NCBI GenBank assembly: GCA_018711545.1
Contig: DVIC01000067.1
Location: 1-7,026 of the forward strand
From: Fimenecus stercoravium
GTDB lineage: Bacteria > Bacillota > Clostridia > Oscillospirales > Acutalibacteraceae
DNA: 7,026 bases
Reading direction: 5' to 3'
This document shows positions 1 through 6,145 of the stretch, piece by piece. The notes beneath the pieces are model-generated. The model saw only the letters and a program-made list of their open reading frames with translations, was not told the origin of the DNA and did not search any database. Within the stretch, counting starts at the first letter, position 1. The number at the start of each line of letters is the position of its first letter. Made by a program: the position numbers and the translations under genes.

Positions 1-153
1 GTTGGTAAACAGCAAACCAAACAGGTCTTTAGACTATATGGAATAACTTTTGCGGGTCCCAAGAATACTAATACTTACGGATATGGAATTAAATTGAGCA
101 ACATTAAAAAAGCCTATAATATCAAAGTTTATGGGACAAATGGTTGGTCATAA
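1..153 (+). CDS. C-terminal fragment of an unidentified protein, possibly trypsin-like protease
   Basis: Reading frame 1 is open from the first base to a TAA stop at 151-153, giving the last 50 residues of a protein whose start lies outside the window. The fragment is rich in Lys, Asn, Tyr and Gly, and contains the segments YGITFAGP and GYGIKLSNIKKAYNIKVYG. The pattern G-I-x-F-A-G followed by a Gly/Tyr-rich strand and a terminal helix resembles the end of trypsin-fold (S1) proteases downstream of GDSGGP, but the catalytic part is not visible, so this is only a suggestion. Codon use is AT-rich, unlike the genes from 359 onward. It is unrelated in strand and composition to the next operon. The coding call is fairly safe because the frame is open with sensible composition; the function is not known. 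Confidence 0.55.
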   Translation, partial: VGKQQTKQVFRLYGITFAGPKNTNTYGYGIKLSNIKKAYNIKVYGTNGWS

Positions 154-198
154 TTTCTTTAACAACAGTCAAATCTAAATGCTACGCTGACTCATATG

Positions 199-226
199 TT
201 CTTCAAACTCGATACAGTTTGAAGAA
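199..226. other. Perfect 11-bp hairpin in AT-rich gap
   Basis: TTCTTCAAACT (199-209) pairs perfectly with AGTTTGAAGAA (216-226) around the loop CGATAC. It lies 45 bases after the stop of the left-edge gene. Neither strand has a T-run after the stem, so it is not a standard intrinsic terminator. It may be a processing or 3' end stabilising structure, or a protein-binding dyad. Confidence 0.5.
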
Positions 227-270
227 AAACACGGCACGATCGAAAACGATATGAAATAAAGCAAGTAAAT

Positions 271-304
271 AAAAACCGTGCAGTCCGAGAACTGCACGGT
301 TTTT
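271..304. terminator. Bidirectional intrinsic terminator
   Basis: AAAAACCGTGCAGT (271-284) and ACTGCACGGTTTTT (291-304) form a perfect 14-bp stem with the loop CCGAGA. The GC core is flanked by an A-run on one side and a T-run on the other, so it can end transcription in both directions. On the minus strand it sits 55 bases after the flavodoxin stop and is the natural end of the DUF3793-flavodoxin operon. On the plus strand it can also stop the gene that ends at 153. Confidence 0.9.
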
Positions 305-358
305 TGAAAAGCAGAAACGCCGCAACCTGTAAAAGGGGAAGGGCGTGTTCCGATGTGC

Positions 359-781
359 TTACGCCAGCGCCTTGCCGAGCGCTAAGCAGGCATCGTCCGC
401 CTCGTCGTCAGGCGCTTCGTTGCAAATGACGCTGTCACAGGCGAGCACGGCGCCGTCTGAAAGGCAGGTCTCCTCCCATGTGCGCATCCATTCGCCGTCA
501 CCCCAGCCGTACGAGCCGAAAAGGGCGATTTTTTTACCGCCGAGCTTCGCCTCGCAGGCGTTGAACATCGGCTCAAACTCCGTCTCCTCGAGCTGTTCCG
601 AACCCATGGACGGGCAGCCGAACGCGACGGCGTCGAAGTCGTCCATCATCTCCGCCGAAAACTCCGCTGCGGTAAAGGAGGTGACTTGGGCGCCGGCCTC
701 CTTTGCACCCTCAGCGACCTTGGCCGCCATCATTTCGGTGTTGCCCGTGCCGCTCCAATACACGATCGCTACTTTGCTCAT
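359..781 (-). CDS. Flavodoxin, short-chain clostridial type
   Basis: A 140-residue FMN-binding electron-transfer protein of the cytoplasm. Flavodoxins replace ferredoxin as low-potential carriers when iron is scarce. The FMN phosphate loop is S10-G-T-G-N-T15 in the context VYWSGTGNTE. The 60s loop is GCPSMG (55-60), followed by the LEE.EFEP segment (64-71). The 90s loop is FGSYGWGDGEWM (88-99), with Tyr91 placed to stack on the flavin. These motifs and the length match the well-known Clostridium beijerinckii flavodoxin closely. The protein is acidic, as usual. The ATG at 781-779 is chosen over an upstream in-frame GTG because it opens directly on the flavodoxin fold and has a Shine-Dalgarno AAAGGA (794-789) seven bases ahead. 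Its ATG overlaps the stop of the DUF3793 gene as ATGA, so the two are probably translationally coupled. A terminator follows at 304-271. Confidence 0.97.
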   Translation of the reverse strand: MSKVAIVYWSGTGNTEMMAAKVAEGAKEAGAQVTSFTAAEFSAEMMDDFDAVAFGCPSMGSEQLEETEFEPMFNACEAKLGGKKIALFGSYGWGDGEWMRTWEETCLSDGAVLACDSVICNEAPDDEADDACLALGKALA

Positions 782-1398
782 ATTTCGATCCTTTCTGTAC
801 GTTTTATGTAATCCCGAAGGGATGTACCGTGCTTCTGCGGGGGAAGCCCTTGCGCCGAAACCGTCAGCTGTAAAACAGAACGTCCCTCGCGCCACAGCCG
901 CCCGTAGACCGCGCGGCATTTTTCATATTTTGCGAACAGGCGGGCGGCGGCTTGTTCGTCGCCGTAGACCTTCCAGCACCCGACGCATTTGCATCCGCGC
1001 CCCTTATTGCAGATGAAGCCGTAAACGTCGCAGAGCGGATAGCCCAGAAATAACCCGATCTCATGCGGGAACTCCCGGGTTTCCTGAAGCCTTCCGCAAA
1101 GCGTTTGCAGCGCGCCGTCCGCGTCAGTGCTTGCGTATCCGCAGCTTTTCAAGAACGGTTCAACGCCCGGTTGTAAAAGATCCTGCTGCAAATGTGTGCG
1201 GCGAAAGACGTAGATGAGCGCCCGCGTTTTTGTTTTGCGCAGCAGCATCAGCTCCACGCCTTTGCCCCTAAAGCGCGCATTCCACGCGGCAAGCTGGCAC
1301 GCCAACTGTTTTTCACACGAGTAACGCAAGTTGAACAGGCTCGCCGTTTTTAAGGAAGCGAGCGTCGGCGCGCAGTGCGTGATCAGTTCCTGCTCCAT
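778..1398 (-). CDS. DUF3793 family protein
   Basis: A 206-residue, probably cytoplasmic protein with no signal peptide or membrane segment. The core PHEIGLFLGYPLCDVYGFI (111-129), the Cys-rich stretch after it (C130, C136, C138, C141), WKVYGDE (142-148) and the LFAKYEKC segment (154-161) are those of DUF3793. This family has no settled biochemical function but, from general knowledge, occurs in Clostridia next to flavodoxin and ferrous iron transport genes. The length is normal for the family. The ATG at 1398-1396 has GGAGGT (1408-1403) four bases ahead. It is first in a two-gene operon with flavodoxin, overlapping it by four bases (ATGA). The leader carries two copies of the GTTAGC-N4-GCTAAC operator, consistent with expression under metal limitation. 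Whether the cysteines bind a metal or cluster is unknown. Confidence 0.9.
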   Translation of the reverse strand: MEQELITHCAPTLASLKTASLFNLRYSCEKQLACQLAAWNARFRGKGVELMLLRKTKTRALIYVFRRTHLQQDLLQPGVEPFLKSCGYASTDADGALQTLCGRLQETREFPHEIGLFLGYPLCDVYGFICNKGRGCKCVGCWKVYGDEQAAARLFAKYEKCRAVYGRLWREGRSVLQLTVSAQGLPPQKHGTSLRDYIKRTERIEI

Positions 1399-1439
1399 AG
1401 GGACCTCCGGTAAGCGAGAAAGCGTCCCGCAAAGTATAA

Positions 1440-1455
1440 GTTAGCATAGGCTAAC
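1440..1455. promoter_or_regulatory. Metal-repressor-like operator, copy A
   Basis: GTTAGC-ATAG-GCTAAC, an inverted repeat with six-base arms. It lies about 58-73 bases downstream of the predicted start of the DUF3793 transcript and 42 bases before its start codon. It shares the exact arms of the copies at 1497, 5339 and 5413. The GTTAG/CTAAC half-sites recall DtxR/IdeR operators (GGTTAG.CTAACC core), which suggests a DtxR-family metal-dependent repressor; the regulator itself is not in this window. Confidence 0.75.
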
Positions 1456-1480
1456 CGACTTTCAAAAAAAGAAATCGGTT
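1453..1480. other. Hairpin between the two DUF3793 operators
   Basis: AACCGA and TTTC on one side (bulged C at 1459) pair with GAAA and TCGGTT on the other, closing a loop of seven adenines on the plus strand, which is U-rich in the minus-strand transcript. It starts within operator A and fills much of the space between operators A and B. It could be an RNA structure in the DUF3793 leader or extra dyad symmetry for protein binding; no function can be assigned. Confidence 0.4.
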
Positions 1481-1496
1481 GGGAACGATCGCTTTG

Positions 1497-1512
1497 GTTA
1501 GCCTATGCTAAC
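1497..1512. promoter_or_regulatory. Metal-repressor-like operator, copy B
   Basis: GTTAGC-CTAT-GCTAAC, seven bases downstream of the -10 box of the DUF3793 promoter and covering the predicted transcription start. A repressor bound here would block initiation directly. Copies A and B have identical arms, and their four-base spacers are reverse complements (ATAG and CTAT), with centres 57 bases apart. Confidence 0.82.
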
Positions 1513-1519
1513 TAATGGG

Positions 1520-1549
1520 ATTATAGCACGCGGTTTTCCGTGTTGTCAA
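1520..1549 (-). promoter_or_regulatory. Sigma-A promoter of the DUF3793-flavodoxin operon
   Basis: On the minus strand TTGACA (1549-1544) and TATAAT (1525-1520) are both perfect consensus boxes, separated by 18 bases. The predicted start is near 1513, inside operator B. Such a strong core promoter directly overlapped by a palindrome fits a gene set that is fully on unless repressed. Confidence 0.9.
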
Positions 1550-1657
1550 GTATAAATCCGATTTTTTACAAATGTATTTCCTGTGTTTTGCCACAACGCG
1601 GACAGGGCAGGCTGAAAACTGCATTTGCACGGATGGCTTGTGTGTTGAATCTGTATG

Positions 1658-1703
1658 GAAACCGCCCCGGGCGGCTTCTCATGAAGGCCTCCCGGGCTGT
1701 TTC
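1658..1703. terminator. Possible weak terminator hairpin after the ABC operon
   Basis: GAAAC (1658-1662) pairs with GTTTC (1699-1703), and GC-rich segments with CCCGGG cores inside can pair with small mismatches, giving a long imperfect stem. It lies just past the stop of the second ABC gene. No T-run follows on either strand, so efficient intrinsic termination is doubtful. If it leaks, ABC transcripts would run into the DUF3793-flavodoxin operon. Confidence 0.4.
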
Positions 1704-1717
1704 GGGTTTGAATCGGC

Positions 1718-3460
1718 TTATTCCAAATGCCACTGCGCGCTTTGCCGCTGCAGCTCTACCATGTGGTGATAAAGCCCGCCTTTTGCCATCAGCTCTGACG
1801 GAGCGCCTTCTTCCGCCACCCGGCCGTCGGATAGGACGACGATTTTATCAGCCGCCTCCACAGTACGCATGCGATGCGCGATCACCAGCACGGTCTTGCC
1901 TGCAAGTAAGCGGGAGAGTGCCCCTTGCACCTTTGTCTCGTTTTCCACGTCCAGGCTGGCAGTCGCCTCGTCCAGCAGCACAATGGGTGCGTCCTTCAGC
2001 AGTGCCCGCGCAATGGAGATCCGCTGCCGTTCCCCACCGGAAAGCTTAGCGCCGTTTTCCCCGATGGGTGTATCATAGCCTTTCGGCAGCCTTTGGACAA
2101 ATTCATCACAGTTTGCGGCTTTGGCCGCGGCACGTACCTCTTCGTCCGTAGCACCGTGCTTGCCCAGGCGGATATTTTCCATTACGGTGTCATCGAACAG
2201 CACCACGTCCTGAAAGACCATCGCGTAATCCCGCAGCAGCACCTCCGGATCGACGGTGGAGATGTCCACACCGCCGACCTGGATCGTACCTTTGGAAATG
2301 TCCCACAGCCTTGCGGCCAGTCTTGCACAGGTGCTCTTGCCGGAGCCGGAGGGGCCGACCAGCGCCGTCACCTCACCCTCTTTGGCGGTAAAGCTCACGT
2401 CGTGCAGGACTTCCTTTTCATCATAGGCAAAGCCTACGTGTTGAAACACGATGTCGTGGCCCTTGGGTTCAAACACCTCCGCGCCTTCTGCGACGGGCGT
2501 TTCATAGATCTCGTTGATGCGGTCGGCGGAAACCTGCGACACAAACATCTCGGCAATCAGCGCCAGGCTTTGGTCAAAGGGCGCGTAGACCCGGGTGATG
2601 ACCAGCAGGAACAAAAACAACAGCATAAAATCGATGCGGCCGGAGAGGATCAGATTCGCGCCCACAAGGATCGTCGTCGCTACCCCTAAGCGCATGATGA
2701 CGCTTGCGGCATTGACAAAAACGCCGGTCCCGAGCTCTCCCCGGATCATGATGCGTTCATGCTCGTCGATCTTTCTGTCCAGTCCCTCCAGATACCGATC
2801 CTCCCGGTTGGTTGCGCGGATCTCCCGAATGTTCTCCAGCGCCTCCTGAATGCCGTCGGATACGCGGACGGCGGCCTCTTTCGTTCGTTCGGCGCTGCGG
2901 GCGGCAAATTTACGGCTGCCGAACAGCAGCCCAAAAGCGACAGGCACACCCCACAGGCAGGCGATCGCCAGCCGCCAGTCGTACACAAGCAGGCAGACGG
3001 CGATCACAGCCGTGGATATGTAAGACCCATACAGATACCCCAGCACATGCGACCAGACGTGTTCCATGCGGTTGACGTCTCCCATGAGCGTCTCGGTCAG
3101 GTCAGCCAAATCGCGTTTGCCGAAGTACCCTAAGGGCAGCTTGCGCAGCCTTTCCGCAAGGCTTATGCGCGTGGTTTTGACTTCGTTGTAAACCAGCCCG
3201 TAGGTTGCCTTATACTGCTGCAAATGCGTCACGAACGACAGGAGAACAAAAAGGATTACCAAACCAATGGCGAGTGCCGCACCGGGCAGCGGCGCTGCGT
3301 CCGTCAGCGTCCCGATAAAGCCGGACATCATCCAATACAGAATGCTGACGCCGCCCATGACGATCAGGTTGACAATGACCGTCCAAAACACACCTTTTTT
3401 CGTGTTTTTTACACCTTGATCGGTCAGGGCGTATTTTCGCTGAAACTTTTTGCTGAACAT
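1718..3460 (-). CDS. ABC half-transporter, fused membrane domain and ATPase (second gene of pair)
   Basis: A 580-residue exporter-fold ABC protein of the cytoplasmic membrane. Residues 1-310 form the membrane domain, with hydrophobic spans near 25-50, 60-80, 138-160, 163-182, 248-272 and 276-296. The ATPase follows: Walker A GPSGSGKST (369-377), Q-loop Gln417, signature LSGGERQ (473-479), Walker B IVLLDE (493-498) with catalytic Glu498, a canonical D-loop ASLD (501-504) and switch His529. All catalytic residues are present. The ATG directly abuts the TAA of the preceding ABC gene, with GGGGAGG (3475-3469) inside that gene as ribosome binding site, so the two are co-expressed and probably form a heterodimer. 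Such pairs include drug and peptide exporters and the siderophore importers IrtAB and YbtPQ. The iron-type operators upstream of the operon favour uptake of an iron chelate, but the substrate cannot be read from sequence. Confidence 0.93.
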   Translation of the reverse strand: MFSKKFQRKYALTDQGVKNTKKGVFWTVIVNLIVMGGVSILYWMMSGFIGTLTDAAPLPGAALAIGLVILFVLLSFVTHLQQYKATYGLVYNEVKTTRISLAERLRKLPLGYFGKRDLADLTETLMGDVNRMEHVWSHVLGYLYGSYISTAVIAVCLLVYDWRLAIACLWGVPVAFGLLFGSRKFAARSAERTKEAAVRVSDGIQEALENIREIRATNREDRYLEGLDRKIDEHERIMIRGELGTGVFVNAASVIMRLGVATTILVGANLILSGRIDFMLLFLFLLVITRVYAPFDQSLALIAEMFVSQVSADRINEIYETPVAEGAEVFEPKGHDIVFQHVGFAYDEKEVLHDVSFTAKEGEVTALVGPSGSGKSTCARLAARLWDISKGTIQVGGVDISTVDPEVLLRDYAMVFQDVVLFDDTVMENIRLGKHGATDEEVRAAAKAANCDEFVQRLPKGYDTPIGENGAKLSGGERQRISIARALLKDAPIVLLDEATASLDVENETKVQGALSRLLAGKTVLVIAHRMRTVEAADKIVVLSDGRVAEEGAPSELMAKGGLYHHMVELQRQSAQWHLE

Positions 3461-5263
3461 TTAGTTTGCCTCCCCTTCGCTGGTGATCTTCCAACGGACC
3501 GCACGGTTATAGTCGGCCCACATCCGGGCATACAGCCCTCCCGCATCGGCGAGCTGCGCATGGGTGCCCTGTTCGACGATATGCCCTTTCTCTAATACGA
3601 TGATCTTATCCGCGCCCACGACCGTGGAAAGGCGGTGGGCGATCATGATGACGGTGCGCCCGCGGGTCAGCGAGGCGAAGGCCTTTTGGATCAGCACCTC
3701 GTTCTCGGGGTCGGCAAAGGCGGTCGCCTCATCCAGCACCACGATGGGCGCGTCTTTCAAAATGGCGCGTGCCAGGGCAATGCGCTGTTGCTCGCCGCCG
3801 GAGAGATGCGTCCCTTCGGAACCGATCTGCGTATCAATGCCGTCGGGCAGCTTTTCGAGAATATCGCTGCACTGCGCAGCGGACAGTGCGGCTTCCACCT
3901 GTTCCCTCGTAGCTTCCGGGCGGGCAGCCCGGACGTTTTCCAGGATGGATGCTTTGAACAGGCGGCTGTTCTGGAATACGAACGCCACCTGATCCATGAG
4001 CACATGCGGATCGATCCGGTTCACGTCCACGCCGCCGACTTCCACAACGCCGGAAGTCGCATCCCAAAACCGCGGGATCAGGCTTGCGGCGGTGGTCTTG
4101 CCGCCGCCGGACGGGCCCACCAGCGCCACGGTTTGCCCCGGCTCCGCCGTGAAAGAGACGTGGGAGAGGGCGGGCGACTCCGCGTCGTCGTAGGTGAAGC
4201 TCACGTCCTTGAATTCCACCCGATTGCCCTGCGGTATCTGCGGATCTTTAAGCGTTTTCAGGGTGGGGGCGCACATCACCTGATCGATGCGGCCGAGGGC
4301 GGTGCTTGCCAGCATCATACCGGAAGCGGCGAACATGATCTTGGCAAGCGCCGTGGAGATGATGGCGGAAAACACCGCGTAGAACGCGAAATCGGTGACG
4401 AATCCGGCAAAATCACCGCCGGCCAACGCGCCGGGCGCTAAAAATAACGCCACGGGGACCAAAAATACGAAGGCGCCTTCGGTAAAGGTCAGGTTGACAG
4501 ACTGGGGTACTCGACACACATTCGACTGATAGTGCTCCGCCTTGGTGCTGTAATCCTCAATGGCTTGCCGGAATGCTTTGAACGAATAGACCGTCTGTTG
4601 GAAGATCTTGACCACGGGGATGCCCCGTACATATTCGGTCCCGGCCTTGGTCATGCGGTCCTGGGCCGCCTGGTACTCCGCCATCAGTCCGGCGTTTTTG
4701 CCGCCCATCATGGAAAACATCGCGATCACCGAGATGACCGCCGCCAAAAGGCAGGCAGCGCCCATCCGCCAGTCGAAGACGAACATCAGCACCACCATGG
4801 CAACAAACAGGACGACGGTGCCGACGATGTCTGCTAAGTTATGTGCCAGCAGCGTCTCGGTATCTGCCGCCGCCGCGTCCAGCCGACCGCGGATGAGCCC
4901 TGAGGCGTTGGCGTCAAAAAAGCCCAACGGAGCTTTCATCACATGGGCGACGCCTTGCTTACGGATGTTCGCCGCCGTGCGGAAGGCCGCCAGATGGGTG
5001 CACATCAGCCCTGCAAAATACAGCACGATACCACCCACCGCAAAGGCAAACGCCATCCAGCCGTACTGCGCGACATTCTGCGCCTGTGTCCAGTTCGGCG
5101 CCACGGCGATCAGAGCCCGCGCCGCCAGCCAGATGCAGATATACGGCGCCATGCTCAACAGCATGGATACCGCTGACAGAGCCAGGCCCAAAAAGGTCAG
5201 CCCTTTGTGACTGCCCGCGTAGTGCAGCAGGGCTGTCACATCACTTTTCTTTTCTCTTTTCAT
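3461..5263 (-). CDS. ABC half-transporter, fused membrane domain and ATPase (first gene of pair)
   Basis: A 600-residue exporter-fold ABC protein, likely partner of the 580-residue protein encoded next. Hydrophobic spans lie near 22-50, 68-92, 142-162, 165-185, 263-283 and 288-312. The ATPase has Walker A GPSGGGKTT (383-391), Q-loop Gln431, signature LSGGEQQ (487-493), Walker B IVVLDE (507-512) with catalytic Glu512, and switch His543. The D-loop reads AFAD followed by PE (515-520), not the usual A-S-L-D; the Asp is kept. From memory this DEATAFADPE form is common in the siderophore-related ABC branch, which supports but does not prove an IrtAB/YbtPQ-like role. The ATG at 5263-5261 has AAGGAGG (5277-5271) seven bases ahead. 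Two GTTAGC-N4-GCTAAC operators lie in the 189-base gap to the TetR gene. No siderophore-reductase domain is attached, unlike mycobacterial IrtA. Confidence 0.93.
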   Translation of the reverse strand: MKREKKSDVTALLHYAGSHKGLTFLGLALSAVSMLLSMAPYICIWLAARALIAVAPNWTQAQNVAQYGWMAFAFAVGGIVLYFAGLMCTHLAAFRTAANIRKQGVAHVMKAPLGFFDANASGLIRGRLDAAAADTETLLAHNLADIVGTVVLFVAMVVLMFVFDWRMGAACLLAAVISVIAMFSMMGGKNAGLMAEYQAAQDRMTKAGTEYVRGIPVVKIFQQTVYSFKAFRQAIEDYSTKAEHYQSNVCRVPQSVNLTFTEGAFVFLVPVALFLAPGALAGGDFAGFVTDFAFYAVFSAIISTALAKIMFAASGMMLASTALGRIDQVMCAPTLKTLKDPQIPQGNRVEFKDVSFTYDDAESPALSHVSFTAEPGQTVALVGPSGGGKTTAASLIPRFWDATSGVVEVGGVDVNRIDPHVLMDQVAFVFQNSRLFKASILENVRAARPEATREQVEAALSAAQCSDILEKLPDGIDTQIGSEGTHLSGGEQQRIALARAILKDAPIVVLDEATAFADPENEVLIQKAFASLTRGRTVIMIAHRLSTVVGADKIIVLEKGHIVEQGTHAQLADAGGLYARMWADYNRAVRWKITSEGEAN

Positions 5264-5303
5264 CGGATAACCTCCTTGAAAAAGTAAAATATATGCAGAT
5301 CAA

Positions 5304-5318
5304 CGGGGCGATCCCCCG
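5304..5318. other. Small GC hairpin in the ABC operon leader
   Basis: CGGGG (5304-5308) pairs with CCCCG (5314-5318) around a five-base loop, 27 bases upstream of the ribosome binding site of the first ABC gene. It is short and lacks a T-run; any role in the leader RNA is speculative. Confidence 0.35.
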
Positions 5319-5333
5319 AGAATCACAACAGGG

Positions 5334-5359
5334 CGTTGGTTAGCATATGCTAACCAACG
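5334..5359. promoter_or_regulatory. Operator copy D within a 26-bp perfect palindrome
   Basis: The core GTTAGC-ATAT-GCTAAC (5339-5354) is the same operator as the other three copies, here fully symmetric. The symmetry extends to 13-base arms (CGTTGGTTAGCAT and its exact complement), giving a perfect 26-bp palindrome. It lies 71 bases upstream of the first ABC start codon. It could be a high-affinity repressor site, and in RNA would fold as a hairpin in the leader if transcription starts upstream of it. Confidence 0.82.
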
Positions 5360-5412
5360 GATAACCGAATGCGAAGCATCCTTCCACGCGGAGGCGGTTT
5401 ACAAAAGGAATG

Positions 5413-5428
5413 GTTAGCATAGGCTAAC
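5413..5428. promoter_or_regulatory. Operator copy C at the ABC operon promoter
   Basis: GTTAGC-ATAG-GCTAAC, identical in sequence to copy A. It lies just downstream, in the minus direction, of an AT-rich TATATATAT stretch that could serve as the -10 region. This mirrors the arrangement at the DUF3793 promoter, where copy B follows the -10 box. Its centre is 74 bases from that of copy D, about seven helical turns. Confidence 0.8.
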
Positions 5429-5429
5429 T

Positions 5430-5458
5430 CATATATATAAAAACCAGCGGCATCAAAA
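5430..5458 (-). promoter_or_regulatory. Probable but weak promoter of the ABC operon
   Basis: The minus strand has an alternating TA run at 5439-5431 that can provide a -10 hexamer (for example TATATG at 5435-5430). The best-placed -35 is only TTTTGA (5458-5453), overlapping the end of the TetR gene. The placement is guided by operator C lying immediately downstream. No good consensus -35 exists, so read-through from the TetR promoter may also feed the ABC genes; no terminator is seen after the TetR gene. Confidence 0.35.
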
Positions 5459-6073
5459 CCCGATGATCTGCTTCCAGCCCGCCGTGTAAAATGCGCGCAG
5501 CTCCCGCATATAGTCATAGGCGCGTTCCTTTGGCATTTCGTGCACGATCACCTCAAAAAACGCCGTAAACATCCCGCTGACAAGGATATGTTCAAGCTGC
5601 TTATCCAGCTTCGGATCGGGCTGCCCGAGCTGCTGGAGGGTGTGAATGAATTTGTCTGTCGCGTCCACCTCGATGCGCGCCATTTCGTCCACCATATCGG
5701 CATAGGGCGTACCGTCGGAAGCACACAGGATCAAGCGGAAGGCGACGGGGTTCGCATACATGTATTCGAGGATCCAGTCCATGCAGTCGCCCGAGATTTC
5801 GCCGACGTTTTCGTGCTGCTGCTCGGGGGCGAGGCGTCGGAACGCCTCCTGCGCCTCGCGGTAGCGCGCCATGATCGTCTCATATTGCTCGCCGACCAGC
5901 GCGTCAAACAGCTGCGCCTTGCTCTCAAAATACCCGTAAAACGCGCCCGTGGTCACACCCGCCGCCTTGACGATGCTGCGCAGCGAAGCGGCGCGAAAGC
6001 CCTTTTCTAAAAACTCTGCCTGCGCTGCCTGCAAAATACGTGTACGGGTCTGCAGCTCGGATTTTGCGCCCAC
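5453..6073 (-). CDS. TetR/AcrR-family transcriptional regulator
   Basis: A 206-residue cytoplasmic DNA-binding repressor of normal family length. The N-terminal helix-turn-helix spans about residues 9-55: TRTRILQAAQAEFLEKGF, then ASLRSIVKAAGVTTGAFYGYF (29-49) with the recognition helix TTGAFYGYF and the usual SKAQLFDAL segment after it. The rest is a helical ligand-binding and dimerisation domain without clear ligand clues. The start is GTG (6073-6071), chosen because AAAGGTGGTGAT (6088-6077), an anti-Shine-Dalgarno match with one mismatch, precedes it. A palindrome at its own transcription start indicates autoregulation. It lies 189 bases upstream of the ABC pair on the same strand. TetR genes beside ABC pairs usually sense the transported compound or a related one; that role here is inference. 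Confidence 0.93.
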   Translation of the reverse strand: MGAKSELQTRTRILQAAQAEFLEKGFRAASLRSIVKAAGVTTGAFYGYFESKAQLFDALVGEQYETIMARYREAQEAFRRLAPEQQHENVGEISGDCMDWILEYMYANPVAFRLILCASDGTPYADMVDEMARIEVDATDKFIHTLQQLGQPDPKLDKQLEHILVSGMFTAFFEVIVHEMPKERAYDYMRELRAFYTAGWKQIIGF

Positions 6074-6090
6074 GGGATCACCACCTTTGA

Positions 6091-6105
6091 TATAACAGTG
6101 TTATA
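6091..6105. promoter_or_regulatory. Probable TetR operator (autoregulation)
   Basis: TATAACA-G-TGTTATA is a perfect 15-base inverted repeat about a single central base. It lies between the -10 box and the ribosome binding site of the TetR gene, just after the predicted start of transcription. The half ATAACAGT is repeated 20 bases upstream (6112-6119), overlapping the -10 box, so a second weaker site may exist. No copy was seen in front of the ABC operon. Confidence 0.72.
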
Positions 6106-6116
6106 TTTCCGATAAC

Positions 6117-6145
6117 AGTATACAGCCCTGCATATGCGCTGTCAA
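6117..6145 (-). promoter_or_regulatory. Sigma-A promoter of the TetR gene
   Basis: On the minus strand TTGACA (6145-6140) and TATACT (6122-6117) are spaced by exactly 17 bases. The predicted start is near 6110, giving a leader of about 37 bases that contains the palindrome and ribosome binding site. Confidence 0.88.

Noticed and set aside
782..919. N-terminal extension of flavodoxin from an upstream in-frame start
   Set aside because: The extra 46 residues overlap the DUF3793 gene and match nothing in flavodoxins; the ATG at 781 has its own ribosome binding site and begins exactly at the first beta strand.
345..1016. Long plus-strand open frame opposite flavodoxin and DUF3793
   Set aside because: It is antisense to two genes with clear family motifs, has low-complexity Ser/Ala/Arg/Pro composition, and lacks a ribosome binding site. 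It is a GC-driven shadow.
1925..2689. Plus-strand open frame of 254 residues opposite the second ABC gene
   Set aside because: The opposite strand encodes an intact ABC ATPase with all motifs; the His/Gln/Arg-rich translation shows no fold or start signals.
3635..4441. Plus-strand open frame of 268 residues opposite the first ABC gene
   Set aside because: It is a mirror of the ABC coding sequence, rich in Gly, His and Arg, with no ribosome binding site or recognisable domain.
1718..5263. A pair of identical duplicated ABC genes
   Set aside because: The proteins share the same architecture but differ throughout the membrane domain and in the D-loop and C-terminus, as expected of heterodimer partners rather than recent duplicates.
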